Below are positions 22,326-33,600 of a stretch of 64,000 nt of DNA, piece after piece. Below the pieces are notes generated by a model. It searched no databases, was not told the origin of the DNA, and saw only the letters and a program-made list of their open reading frames with translations. The DNA comes from Haliotis asinina (taxonomy: Eukaryota > Mollusca > Gastropoda > Lepetellida > Haliotidae): assembly GCF_037392515.1 (NCBI RefSeq), contig NC_090281.1:49204645-49268644 (forward strand). Reading direction: 5' to 3'. Every line of letters begins with the position of its first letter. The stretch's first letter is position 1. Position numbers and translations under genes: made by a program.

Positions 22326-25300
22326 GTAAGTTGTTTCACTTATGAACCGTCCGTGAAGCCATTGACCTCCACAGACAAAAGCCCACGTTTTCAAAGTGTG
22401 TGCACACTTCTCGCTATACTTGTGACTTACAAAATAATAATGTATGTGAATGGAATATTTTCGAATATTGTCGTGTAAACGATGTTTACCATGCACACAT
22501 TCATTGACGACAAACACAACGCTACATAGCGTTAAAGTTCAAAATACCTCAGCCATGTTGGCACAGCTGTTCAAAAGATTTGCCCAGCCCACACTCTACA
22601 GTATATTTCAAGGTAACAAGTGGATAAGTGTTATGTGGGTCGTATTTTTCAGGGTAATTATTCCACGGGTCAAGATGAAAATGGCTTCGCTCGTCAGAAA
22701 CCTTTCGCAGATGCTCCACAAGGATTTTCAATCTTTGTCGACGAAGAACCAAATCTACAAGCTCTTAAACCAGTATCTGTATGTCACACAACTGAATCAA
22801 ACACATCTGGCATTAAGCTATCGGACGCAGTGACTTCATTACCTGATGTTTCATCAACGCTCTCGTCACTTCAAGACAATGCCATTCATGTTGACGAAAT
22901 CGGTAAGTAGACCTAGACATCTAACGCCAAAGGGCTGAAACTGTCAGTTCGGTTTTGTCTATCCAACTATTTTTATAATTCTGCTGAAGTATCAATACCC
23001 CATAGTTCATTCTTGCCTGCAGTCTGTACATTTGAATTAAACCAGTCCATTATCCAGTATTTGAATAGCATTTGCTGAGAAGCGTTCAGCTAATACCAAT
23101 ACTGTAATGAAAATACCACTGTCAAAGCTCACATGTTTAGTATGTGATAATATTGATTACATTTATGACTGGAACACTTTTCAGATTCACCCATGGTATT
23201 GGACACAACACTTGATGAATCATCTGTATCCAAACCCTTGGACAGAGAAGCTGTGATACTCACTGTACCAGAATATGCAGAGGATATATACAACTACCTC
23301 AGGGAAGCTGAGGTGAGTATTTTAAACTGTCTGGTAATTGATAAAAGGATGCCACACTAGAACATATTTATACCCAAGGTTATATGGTTGGGGGCAACAT
23401 GCAAACACATCAAATCAAAGGTTTAATGGTAGGAATTTCTCTTGTCTCTTCCCCACCCCCTCCCCACCAACAGATATATACTAGAACCATCAACAAAATC
23501 TAACAACTGCTAGAGGACTCGTAAATGTAACGAAAAGTCTCCAAAGTGTTACCTCTGTTAACCTGCGGAAGAATGAGGGGAACAGAATGAACTCTTTACC
23601 TTTTTTAATCAGACCAGTGAAGCTACACTGCAGAGTTTATATTTGCGATGTACCTTCATTTGGGTGAATACATGGCACTGATTTTAATGGGAAGATGAAT
23701 AATGGCTATCTTTTACAATGGCTTGTTAACATTTTCTCAATATAGTAGTGTTAAAACCACTTAACTTGAATATTTCCATCCTACAGCTCAGAAACCGTCC
23801 CAAACCAGGCTACATGAAAAAGCAGCCTGACATCACCAACTCAATGCGCAGCATCCTTGTTGACTGGCTGGTAGAGGTGGCAGAAGAATATAAACTACAC
23901 AGGGAGACACTCTTCCTTGCAGTCAACTACATTGACAGATTCCTCTCTCATATGTCAGTCAACAGAGGCAAACTGCAGCTTGTTGGTGCTGCTAGCATGT
24001 TCCTTGCTGGGTAAGTTTTGATTCTTGTAAAATAACACTGTTATCCACCTGCCTACAACTGGGTAAACTTACCAACACACCAATCCCTCAAATATGAAAA
24101 TGTTGATGTTTGAACAAAGTGTTAGTCTGTTTTTCTTAAAACCAAAACATGTTGTGACTTAAGTGAGATGACGTCGTGATATTATCTTTCAGGAAATACG
24201 AGGAGATCTATCCACCAGATGTTGCTGAATTTGTCTACATTACTGATGATACGTACACGGCACAACAGGTAATTTGTCTGTTCTGTTACCGGAACGAGAC
24301 CTTGTTGCACATTTTTCATGAGCCTACATTAACTGTTTTCCAGGAACAGTGTGATGGCCACTGTGACTGTGATTCCCTTGTGTATCGTGCGTATGAAAAA
24401 TATCCTCGAATTCATCAGTGAAATCTTTCATAACTTTTATTAAGGAATCTGTGTTGCACAACTATCAAAGTGATACGCAAAGTGGAATGTATCCATGCCA
24501 GGTAGCATAACTGAGAAAGAACCAAAATTTCCCACAACCAGTGAGTGGGTCCTCTTGGTACTTCTCTTCCAAAAGAACAGATCTATCAAAATGAAATTCA
24601 CTAGCCAGTGATAACTGCAAAATTATCCTTTAGTGCTCATGAGAAATGTTTTCTACCCTGTGACTAGACCACTGCGTAAGTTAGCACTCGTCTATTCAGT
24701 TTGATTACAATGTGATCCTTGATCATTGTTCTAGAACTCAGCATTGTTGAAGCACGGCTAATCACATTTGTATTCACTGACCAGTATTCCTGCAATGTAA
24801 CATGGATTTATGCACACCCCAAATAGCCACTGGTCAAAACCTTCATTTAATCATGCTTACCAAACATCTTTTCCAGGTTCTACGGATGGAGCACCTTGTC
24901 CTGAAAGTCTTATCTTTTGATGTAGCTGTGCCGACAACAAATTGGTTCTGTGATCGATTTTTGAAAATCAGCAATGCAGATGCCAAAACTGAACACCTCA
25001 CCATGGTAAGTTGCAAATTTCTGTCCTACACATGCCCAATATCCTTAAGTCCCCTCTCCCCAAAGGCAGTATCACTTCACTTCTCCATCACAAGTCTCTG
25101 GCAGTCAATTCAATGATGCAAGGGATGTCTATAGCTATTTTTGTACCCAAACCGTACCTTGGCTACATGCCAGAAACATGCAACACATTGTCACATCTTA
25201 CAGTCCCTTCAATACAATAAATGTACACATTTCTTAACATATATTTTAGCCTACACATCAAACATTGTGAAAATGTTTTAGTTTCAGTCATACATAGCCT

Positions 25301-26928
25301 AAAAACATGGAACACGATTCTGAATTACGAAGCAATCTTTATTGAGAGCAGAGCAGACCAACCTCTTTGATATCTTGTCAGTGTCATAAACCTTGCCATC
25401 CCAATTGATCATACAAAACAATGTGAAACATTATAATGACCAGACTAAGTAACTTGGTATCCTGTTTAAGAATCTGAATGTTTAAAAATCACCGGGATTG
25501 GGATAGACCTTTGACGATGTGCCAGTCAAGATTAGCCATTTTCTGAATTTAGAATGGACCACTGCCTTTGAATCTCGTAAACTTCAAAATTTTAATGAAC
25601 ATTTTCTTATTTTCATGAGCAAAATGCCCCATTGCCCTTGTCATTCCCAATCCCTGCATTCAAGTGAAGTCAAATGCTGTGCAAATAGGCCTGTCTGTAA
25701 AATTGCAAAGTCATTGCTGCATCAGTGTTTTTGAACCCTCTTAATGCTTTCTATTGCCTACCATCACTGACAATTACTTTGAAAACTGCAGACTAAGTTA
25801 TCTAGGCAAATTCATAATTTCAATTTTTACAGCAATCCTTTAATCTGGCATTTATTCATAAAATAGTAATTGTTTATGTCGGAACAGTCTGCTTTCTCCA
25901 CGTATGTATTTGCCAAATTGTATACTGATAGTGGAACTTATTCACCATAACCTGAAGGGTAAGACAAAGTAGTTAATATCAGCTGGAGGTGCCCTTAGAG
26001 AATGTTTGCCTTTCTTTCAGTACTTGGCCGAACTGACGTTAGTTGAATGTGAGCCCTACCTTAAATACTGTCCCAGTCTACTAGCTGCAACAGCGTTGTG
26101 CTTAGCCAACTACACACTTGGCAAGGAGGCATGGGTATGTAAACTGAATTTGGAACTGATATGAGGACATTAACCTACACACCAGATTGAATTCTAATAA
26201 TATAAATATATATCTCTGTTGTGCAGTGGGGCCAATCTCAACATACTTTACATGCTGGTCATGGAAAAAACCCACTATTTTCATACTGACATGGCCACTT
26301 TCTCTGATTCGTTGCTAATTTGGTTATTGCATGAGCAAGACTTAATGCTGTCATGTGACAAAACCTTAAGTGGCTCTGTATTCATCTCATTTCAGCCATC
26401 ATCACTAGAAAGTCAAACAAGGTACAGCCTCACGCAGCTGGCAGAAACACTGAAACACCTATACAGAACTTTCTGCAATGCATCAAGTCATCCACAGCAA
26501 GCCATCAGGGAAAAGTACAGGGCACCAAAGTAAGTTTAAGTGTCTATCCTCAAAACTCAGATTTGCTTGTTTTAACATAAATGCCATTGTAATATCTTTG
26601 TCAAGTATATCTTTGATAGGATATTATGTAACAATTGTTACCCTTGGAATGTGTGCAAGTTCGCTTCTTAAAACATCAAGGTTTTACCCTAACTTTCCAC
26701 TGTTAAAACGTGTTCTAATCACCAATAAACAGGCAATTTATGTAAATCAGAAAGTCTTAGTAGTTACCAAGCCTGCTAACAGCTTTGGCATTAGAATTTC
26801 ACCTGGATTGATGCTAGACTTATCCTCTAATGCACCTGGAAACTGTCACTAACATTGGTTTCCCTTCTTCCAGGTACCACCAAGTTTCATTGCTCAGCCC
26901 ACCAGAGACCCTCTCCCTTGTGCCATGA
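22158..26928 (+). CDS. CCNA: Cyclin A, nine coding exons, 425 aa
   Basis: Exons: 22158-22325, 22653-22902, 23185-23312, 23787-24010, 24193-24268, 24877-25005, 26021-26134, 26396-26529 and 26874-26928. The start is the first ATG after an in-frame TGA at 22143. Residues 37-45 (RTALGTITN) fit the RxxLxxIxN destruction box for APC/C ubiquitination. [12 protein letters not shown] (202-213) is the cyclin-box signature and hydrophobic patch that docks RxL substrates. The N-terminal cyclin box spans about 190-315 and the C-terminal fold about 316-408; the end PPETLSLVP is typical of A-type cyclins. It is the regulatory subunit of CDK2/CDK1 for S phase and mitotic entry. Length matches animal cyclin A (about 420-430 aa). 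The usual [10 protein letters not shown] motif reads [10 protein letters not shown], with Gly at the split codon between exons 4 and 5. Spliced A-type rather than B-type identity is supported by the D-box context and C-terminus. It lies tail to tail with EXOSC9. Confidence 0.97.
22653..22902 (+). CDS. CCNA: Cyclin A coding exon 2
   Basis: The acceptor TTTTTCAG ends at 22652 and the donor GTAAGT starts at 22903, phase 1. It encodes the variable N-terminal region with the conserved [10 protein letters not shown] motif seen in animal cyclin A proteins. Confidence 0.93.
23185..23312 (+). CDS. CCNA: Cyclin A coding exon 3
   Basis: The acceptor CTTTTCAG ends at 23184 and the donor GTGAGT starts at 23313, phase 0. 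It encodes [16 protein letters not shown], the helix that precedes the cyclin box. Confidence 0.95.
23787..24010 (+). CDS. CCNA: Cyclin A coding exon 4 (cyclin box core)
   Basis: The acceptor CCTACAG ends at 23786 and the donor GTAAGT starts at 24011, phase 2. It includes [19 protein letters not shown] and the [13 protein letters not shown] helix. Confidence 0.97.
24193..24268 (+). CDS. CCNA: Cyclin A coding exon 5
   Basis: The acceptor TTTCAG ends at 24192 and the donor GTAATT starts at 24269, phase 0. It encodes [20 protein letters not shown]. Confidence 0.96.
24877..25005 (+). CDS. CCNA: Cyclin A coding exon 6
   Basis: The acceptor TTTTCCAG ends at 24876 and the donor GTAAGT starts at 25006, phase 0. 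It encodes the end of the first cyclin fold ([20 protein letters not shown]). Confidence 0.96.
26021..26134 (+). CDS. CCNA: Cyclin A coding exon 7
   Basis: The acceptor TTTCTTTCAG ends at 26020 and the donor GTATGT starts at 26135, phase 0. It encodes [19 protein letters not shown] and the start of the second cyclin fold. Confidence 0.96.
26396..26529 (+). CDS. CCNA: Cyclin A coding exon 8
   Basis: The acceptor ATTTCAG ends at 26395 and the donor GTAAGT starts at 26530, phase 2. It encodes the last helices ([17 protein letters not shown] to IREKYRAP). Confidence 0.95.
26874..26928 (+). CDS. CCNA: Cyclin A coding exon 9 and stop
   Basis: The acceptor CTTCCAG ends at 26873. It encodes [17 protein letters not shown] and a TGA stop at 26926-26928. 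The motif is the conserved C-terminus of cyclin A. Confidence 0.96.
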
Positions 26929-27477
26929 AAAGGCTGCCAGTATTAACCCCCACGAGCTTTCACAGGCCTTACAATACAAATATCATTGTACATTGTACAC
27001 TATCATCTCCTCAGTATGTTCATAGACTCTCAAGAGCCAACCCAGTTGTTTATATCCTCTTATTTAACCTTTTAGTTCATCTGGAAATTCATTTTATCAA
27101 CCATGTCATGCTTGTCCTGTGCAATAATGCATTTCATAATCTGGAATGAGAGAATGAGTGACTGAGTGAGCGCTTGATGAAATGTGTCCTGAATGCTTTT
27201 ACAAATTTAAGTTTTATATGGCACTGTACATAAGGCATGCACATGTAACTTTTATTCATGAGAATTTGTTTGCATGAATGGAATCAGGTCAAACTACCCC
27301 AAATCAGGTCCTGGAAATTTTAACCCAAGATCTTAACCTAACTTTTATAGAAGATTTTTAATAACATGTTTTGTATGTGACATTGACTCTGAACAGTAGA
27401 CATAATCACGACAAATTTCAAATTGACCTGGCTTGATGATATTCATTCAAACCATGCTCTTCCCCTTGACTTTAACT

Positions 27478-27765
27478 GAATAAAACATTCCTGAATTCTT
27501 TATATTTCGTTTTCATAACATACCTTCTTTTTCTGTCCATTTCCCTTTTCACAGACCAGCTGAGGTTACCTTACTTTTCGTCTGTCATCTGTTTCCCAAC
27601 TTGTCCTACCTTTGTTCTATCAAATCTAGTGCTATTCTGACATCACCCAGTTATGGTGCATCATGTACAGTTAAGTTTCAGGAGTTAAGGAGGACCATGT
27701 ACATTTTACTGTATTATTTTTAGGGCATCTTATCTGTAAGATGTTATGTATATCAACTGAATAAA
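27478..27765 (+). terminator. Candidate polyadenylation signals of cyclin A
   Basis: AATAAA occurs at about 27479 and at 27760-27765, implying 3' UTRs of roughly 0.57 or 0.86 kb after the stop codon. Two signals could give two transcript ends. Which is used cannot be told from sequence. Confidence 0.45.
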
Positions 27766-27789
27766 GTGTACAAAGTATGATAAATAATT

Positions 27790-30330
27790 TGTTCATTCAT
27801 AATTATTTCACCCACAGATTCAAACATGCATGTATCTTTTCTCTTTCTTGCTGCACATCTTCAATCTTTTCTGCACTTCAGATTACACTTGTTTCAGAAG
27901 TGAACAATAGATGCCAGGCAGTTCCTGTCTGAAGGAAACATGCAATGTGTGTAATTACAATATCAGGTCCTATTTTCAAATGATATTTTTGCTTAAAACT
28001 TATCAATGTGCAGTGGCAAAGTTTTGCACACTGATATACAAGGCATTTCAGCCATAACTGGCTTGCCTCTGAAGTACAAGTCCAGCTTTATAGTCCATTT
28101 AATGTAGGCAGAAGTTGCCAGAAAGTTCTAGTACACAATAGAAGTATTTGGATCCTGTTACACCAACTGTTATATCAGATATTACATGGTAAAATCGACT
28201 GACTTGATGACAAAGCACTTTTTCGACATGTTAGTGTGATTAAACTGTCCACAAAAATAATTTAGTGTTGGCATAAAATATTTTAAATATATCTACTCCA
28301 TAACAGACAAGTTTGCCTTCAGAGATGTCTTATACATTTCATGCTTGCCTCATACCATTTCTTAAATATGAACTTATTGTCTACTTTTGAATTGTAATTG
28401 TACCATATATACTCAGAATAAATATCTAGAGCTATACACTCGATACAAGAACATTTCTCAAATGTAATACTAAGTTTTTGATCATACATAATATTTACTA
28501 TACACTGCATCCATTTAATAAATGTTGGGTATGCCATTTGATTCTTAGAGTAAGGTGATCTATTTTGTAAATTCAAAAGACTTAACCCAATAAAGTTTCT
28601 GAGCATATATTGGTTGGAAGATACTCCAAATATCACAAACACAATTAGCTATAAGTCCAAATTCATATTTTATTACAGCTATTAAACTACAGTTTACTCT
28701 TACTATTTGTATACACATACTCTGAAGTTCACTTTAAGTAGTAAACTACTTTGTTGCTTTTTACGCAACGTTTCTATTCCCCTTGTGGAATTACCTGTTG
28801 CTACCATGAAATACAAATCCCAAACTCCAAACATACAAGAACTGACGTGTGCTGTCCCTTGTGCGCGTGAAAAGCAAAGTTTTATGTCCATAAGGATTGT
28901 CTCTGGGTGCAAGAGTTCTCTCTGCTGCGTTTGGTCAACAGCTCTCGTGTCCATAAATAAATGGGATCTGTTACACTGGGAAATGTACTACCATTGCAAA
29001 TAAACCAGAAAATTACAAGAGAATTATCATTTCATTCTTCAAATTGGAAACACTTTCCCTGAAAGTTACTGATAGTAGCATTTGCTGGCGAAAAGATGAT
29101 AGTTTTTGTATCAAAAGGGATTATGACGTATTTCTTCCCAAAGGTGTTCGAATTCTACACCTCCATAACCTCATTAAGTTATTAAATCATTTACAGTTTG
29201 ATAATCAACACTGACACATTGCTAACTGAGGACTGCTGTTATGCAAAAAGTAAAATAGTTATTAAAGTCTTATGCTTCAAAATAAGTGGAGCTGAAGGAT
29301 GTGTTGGCTTTGCAACTGCTTACACTACTTCCATGCACCTCTTTACACTGTGCCTTGGTGAACTCCATTCTTAACAACTTATGAGCAGTGCTAAGCACTG
29401 ACTGCACCATGGCATATATTGTGTCCTTCTATACCATCATTTCAATGATTCTCCTTCACTGGTATCCCAGCTGGCTCAAAGATAGTCATTATCAGGAAAG
29501 ATATCCTACAAATTTGGGATCACAAAACCTTCTGGATATCTCATGTAAATGTCCACAGCCAAAGTTAAAGGTCATTAGTTTTCACAAGACAGCTATATTT
29601 TGATGTCCAGGAACATCCAACTTGACAGAGCTATGAGTTTGTTAGTCCAAGACTAATGAATATTTCCAGAGATAAGGGTAATAAATACAAACTTGGTCCC
29701 CAAATACCCTAGCACACATATGACATGCATATTCATAGCATATGCTTCACTCCAACTAAAATGCCATGGGTAGCATGTTCAAGTGCCAAGAAGGGGCCAA
29801 GCACTTTGGGGTATCATTTCATGCCAGGATATGCACCATGTGTATAGTGTAGATTACTGAGGAGTATAGTGGAGATTACTGATGATGCCCAGAAGTGAGC
29901 CCGATCAGGTCGGTTGTTTAGATTTGGTGACAAAACTGTCTAGCACTGATATTCATGTTTTTATGTATTATTCTCAGATTGCAAGTAAATTGTTATCAAA
30001 TTTCATTTTTGTGTATTTTAATACATGGACTTCAGAGCACAAAATATTACATGCAGTGTCTTTGAGAAGATATATTAAACAAGAAGACATGGTCATCAAT
30101 ATCCCCAACCAGTGTTCTGTTCTAATGTGGTTCCTGCTTTCTAACTCCACTATGACATACAGATACTGAAAACACATACCAAATTTCATTTTCTACTCTT
30201 TAACGTTTTATGAACAAATCTATCCCTAAAATCTCAGATGGGCAGATACAGCTCAAACCTCTATCCTCTTCCACCTTTGTGGTGGGGGATAAAAGGTGGG
30301 AACTGCTTCAGTAATACTCAAGGATATATG
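27790..30330. other. Convergent intergenic gap between cyclin A and EXOSC9
   Basis: No gene or recognisable repeat is seen over about 2.5 kb. Open frames occur on both strands (28319-28642, 28703-29003, 29882-30169) but overlap each other, lack domains and show no splice pattern. Read-through 3' UTRs from either gene could occupy part of it. Confidence 0.5.
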
Positions 30331-30335
30331 TATTG

Positions 30336-30341
30336 TTTATT
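30336..30341 (-). terminator. Candidate EXOSC9 polyadenylation signal
   Basis: AATAAA on the minus strand, about 195 bp past the EXOSC9 stop codon. It is the nearest canonical signal in the right orientation. Confidence 0.4.
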
Positions 30342-30533
30342 TTGATACTTCACACGAACCACTGGCGTGAATAACATGTTGATAAGACTAATGGTGTTAC
30401 CCCTTGATACATTCGGTGCCACAAGACATCACGTGTCTGCTTCGTGTTAGTGAATTAACAAAATAACACAAGCTGTTTTTTTTGTATGAAATGAATTTAT
30501 ACAAATGATAATGTACATTGAACTAGTGGGACA

Positions 30534-30606
30534 TTATTTCTTTTTCTTCTTCTTGCCTTTCCTGTCTGCAGACTTTTCACTTGAGGCTTGTGCTGGCTTT
30601 GTGGGT
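30534..30606 (-). CDS. EXOSC9: EXOSC9 coding exon 14 and stop
   Basis: Encodes PTKPAQASSEKSADRKGKKK and further Lys, then TAA at 30534-30536. The acceptor TTGCCAG ends at 30607. The basic end matches the Lys-rich C-terminus of animal EXOSC9. Confidence 0.9.
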
Positions 30607-33600
30607 CTGGCAAGACAAAGACAACTATCAGCATGGTCATGTGACAGAAATAGCATGAGAAAGTCATCCTCAAATATCAAGGACATTACATTCACATTCA
30701 CAGTCAGACTTGCTGACTTGTTTGAAACATGTCGTCAGTTCCTAATTGCACAGGCCTAAGCTCATGCTGTTGATCACTGGACTGTAATTGCTTACAATCT
30801 GATATGTATCACACATCATGCGGGTACTTGTTTATTGTGTTTATTGTCATGATATCTTAATATGGTTCACATGGTCTACGACTCATGAAGATCCAGGTTA
30901 GAATTGGTCTTCAGTAACCCACGCTTGTCGCAAGAAGCAAATAATTGGATTGGTTAGCCAGGCTCACTGATTTAGTTGACACATGTCATCACTGTATCCC
31001 AATTTTGTAGATCAATGCTCATGCTGTTTATCACTGGATTATCTGGTCATGACTATTATTCACAGACCGCAGCCATATAGCTGGAATATTGGTGACAGTG
31101 GCAAAAACATAACTCACTCACTCAAGATACCCACCTTTGAGTCAGTAGGTCATCGTGACTCAGTGTCATAGTTGTCTCCTCTTCACTGCCACTGTCAAGG
31201 TCAATGACTGAAATGAAATAACCAAAGCATCACGAGCCCAACATCATAAATGATAATTTGAGAAAACATTATGTGCATTTCAACAATGTGACAGAAATTA
31301 GAAAAGCAGTGACTAGCCATCACTTGCAGGTTTGCCTGTTTGTTGTTTAATGTCACATTCAGCTATATGTAATATGTGAGTAATCGAGTCTGAGCGAGAC
31401 AATCCAATGATTAACATCATGAGCATGGAAGTTTTTCAGTTGGGACACGATGGCGTGTCAACAAAATCAATGTGTCTGACCACCAGATCCCATAAGTTGC
31501 CTCTTATGACAAGCATGGGTTACTGGTATTCTGCAAATCACACACTCAGTCTTTTCAGCTGAGTTTACATGCAGGCTATCATTTTTACTATAGAGAGGTA
31601 ACTTCTGCATAGACAATGTGAATAATAATTCATCTATAACAGAGTCAACATAGAACATTCTACACCTCCATCAAACACCTGAGGTCTTTATCAGGACCTT
31701 ACCTTCATGTTGGTTATCTCCCTTGCCCTGTATACTTGAGGCAGCAGCAGCAGCAGCATCTGCCATAGCTTCTGTTGCAACATCTACATCTATTTCCCAT
31801 GTACTCTGACCTCCCTCCCCAATAGCTGCTAGACCCTTGTCCTGTAACACAAAGTTCAAACATGACTAAGGGAAAACTTCATTCAGCCATTTTAAACTTA
31901 CACTGTCCATGCATCGTTGCTCAATAGAAATGTTTTGCTACAATGGTTGGAAGCCTTGTTAAGGTATAGGAGTTACGATCATCTTAGTGCTAAGATCACT
32001 TTATGAACAGGGCCCAAATAGACAAATGGGCATAACCATTTCTTGAATGACATGAGATATAAAATTAGCAGTGCAAGCAACTAATGATTGTCATGGTTGG
32101 CTAAACACACAGGAATGTAAAAGTGATGAGAACATTATGCTTTAGGAGCTGATACATTGTGAGTTGACTCTTGGATGTAAACTTCAGAATTCTTGTGGCT
32201 GTTTGGTTCCCCTGCTTGTTCCATTATAACTTGTTTGATAAGAGTACCTACAAATCCATGGCAGTGAGATAAATACGTGCTATTAAGTGAGGCTGTACTT
32301 TTTGTGATGTGCATGACTTGGAGGTGGATTTTGAAGATATCCTGCCTCATAAGTGCTGTATGCTAGGCAGAAAAGTATGAAGAGTCAACATTTTTGAAAA
32401 TATAATGGTGTGCATGAGAATATCTTCTCCAGATCATACTTATATCTTTGAATGAAAATAGAAAAAACAGAAAAAAAAGGAAGAAAAAATAATCTGGTCA
32501 CTGAAGTCTGTTGCTGCTGAAATTGCCCTTCTGCTCAAAGAATAATATGAACATGACAGTGAGCCTATTTTGGGCCACCCTGACTTAACACAAACAAAAA
32601 CACATTTGGAAAAGCGAGCAATATTTTTCACTTTACAAGGAGTGATTTAAAAGAATACTGAAAATGAAAATCGTGAAATTGATTATACCGTCCTTGTCAT
32701 ACATCATCACATTATTGACCACAGTGTACACTGAAAATGTTATACTCACCAGAATCTTTACTTCAATACTATCCTCAGGTCTGAAAAGTAACAAGACAGA
32801 AATAATGGTAAAAGACGCAATACATTGAATACATTCTTCAGCAAATCAAAACCCAAACTGTAGACTTAGACAATGAAGTGTACAATATAGTACACTTACG
32901 TCATACCAGTACTGTGGGTCTAAAGAAGTTGATAATATGGCAATAATGTGGAGTCACAGTAGGTGGGAAAGGTACAGTCTGAAGTAAAGGAAAAGGAGAG
33001 TGTTTGAAACTCCCCAGAAATCTGTATCACACCAAAGGGTTGACAAGATCTACCAGCCCAAATAAATACCGACCAGTTGTATCAAAAAGGCAAACACAGA
33101 GATGTTCAAATCTAATCAAGACTCTGATTGGCTCATTCAGACAACCATAATGCACAATAGTAATCAAGACTCTGATTGGCTCATTCAGACAACCATAATG
33201 CACAATAGTAAACTTACTCAGCATAGTTGTTGTTATAAGTTAGCATAGAAATGGGGATGAGATGAAAAAATTCTTGTCTTTGATACTTTTTATGGGAAAA
33301 TTGTTTCAGACAGTAATGGATGAATACATTCTTACTGTTCTAGTATTAAACATCGGTTTTTCATGCATGACTCTTACTTAATGCCTTCACAGCTAACTTC
33401 TATTTGCAACTAACCTGACAATCTGTATGTCATCATCACTACTGTGAGATGCATCTGCCATCTTGTCTGCAGCATCTTCCTCCATCTCAACATCCTGGTG
33501 CTCGGTCTTGGTACCGGTTATTTTCTTTGGCTCCACTGATTCAGCAAAACCACACTTCTCACCTGATGCCCTGTCATTGAATCATCCTATTAGTACAGAT

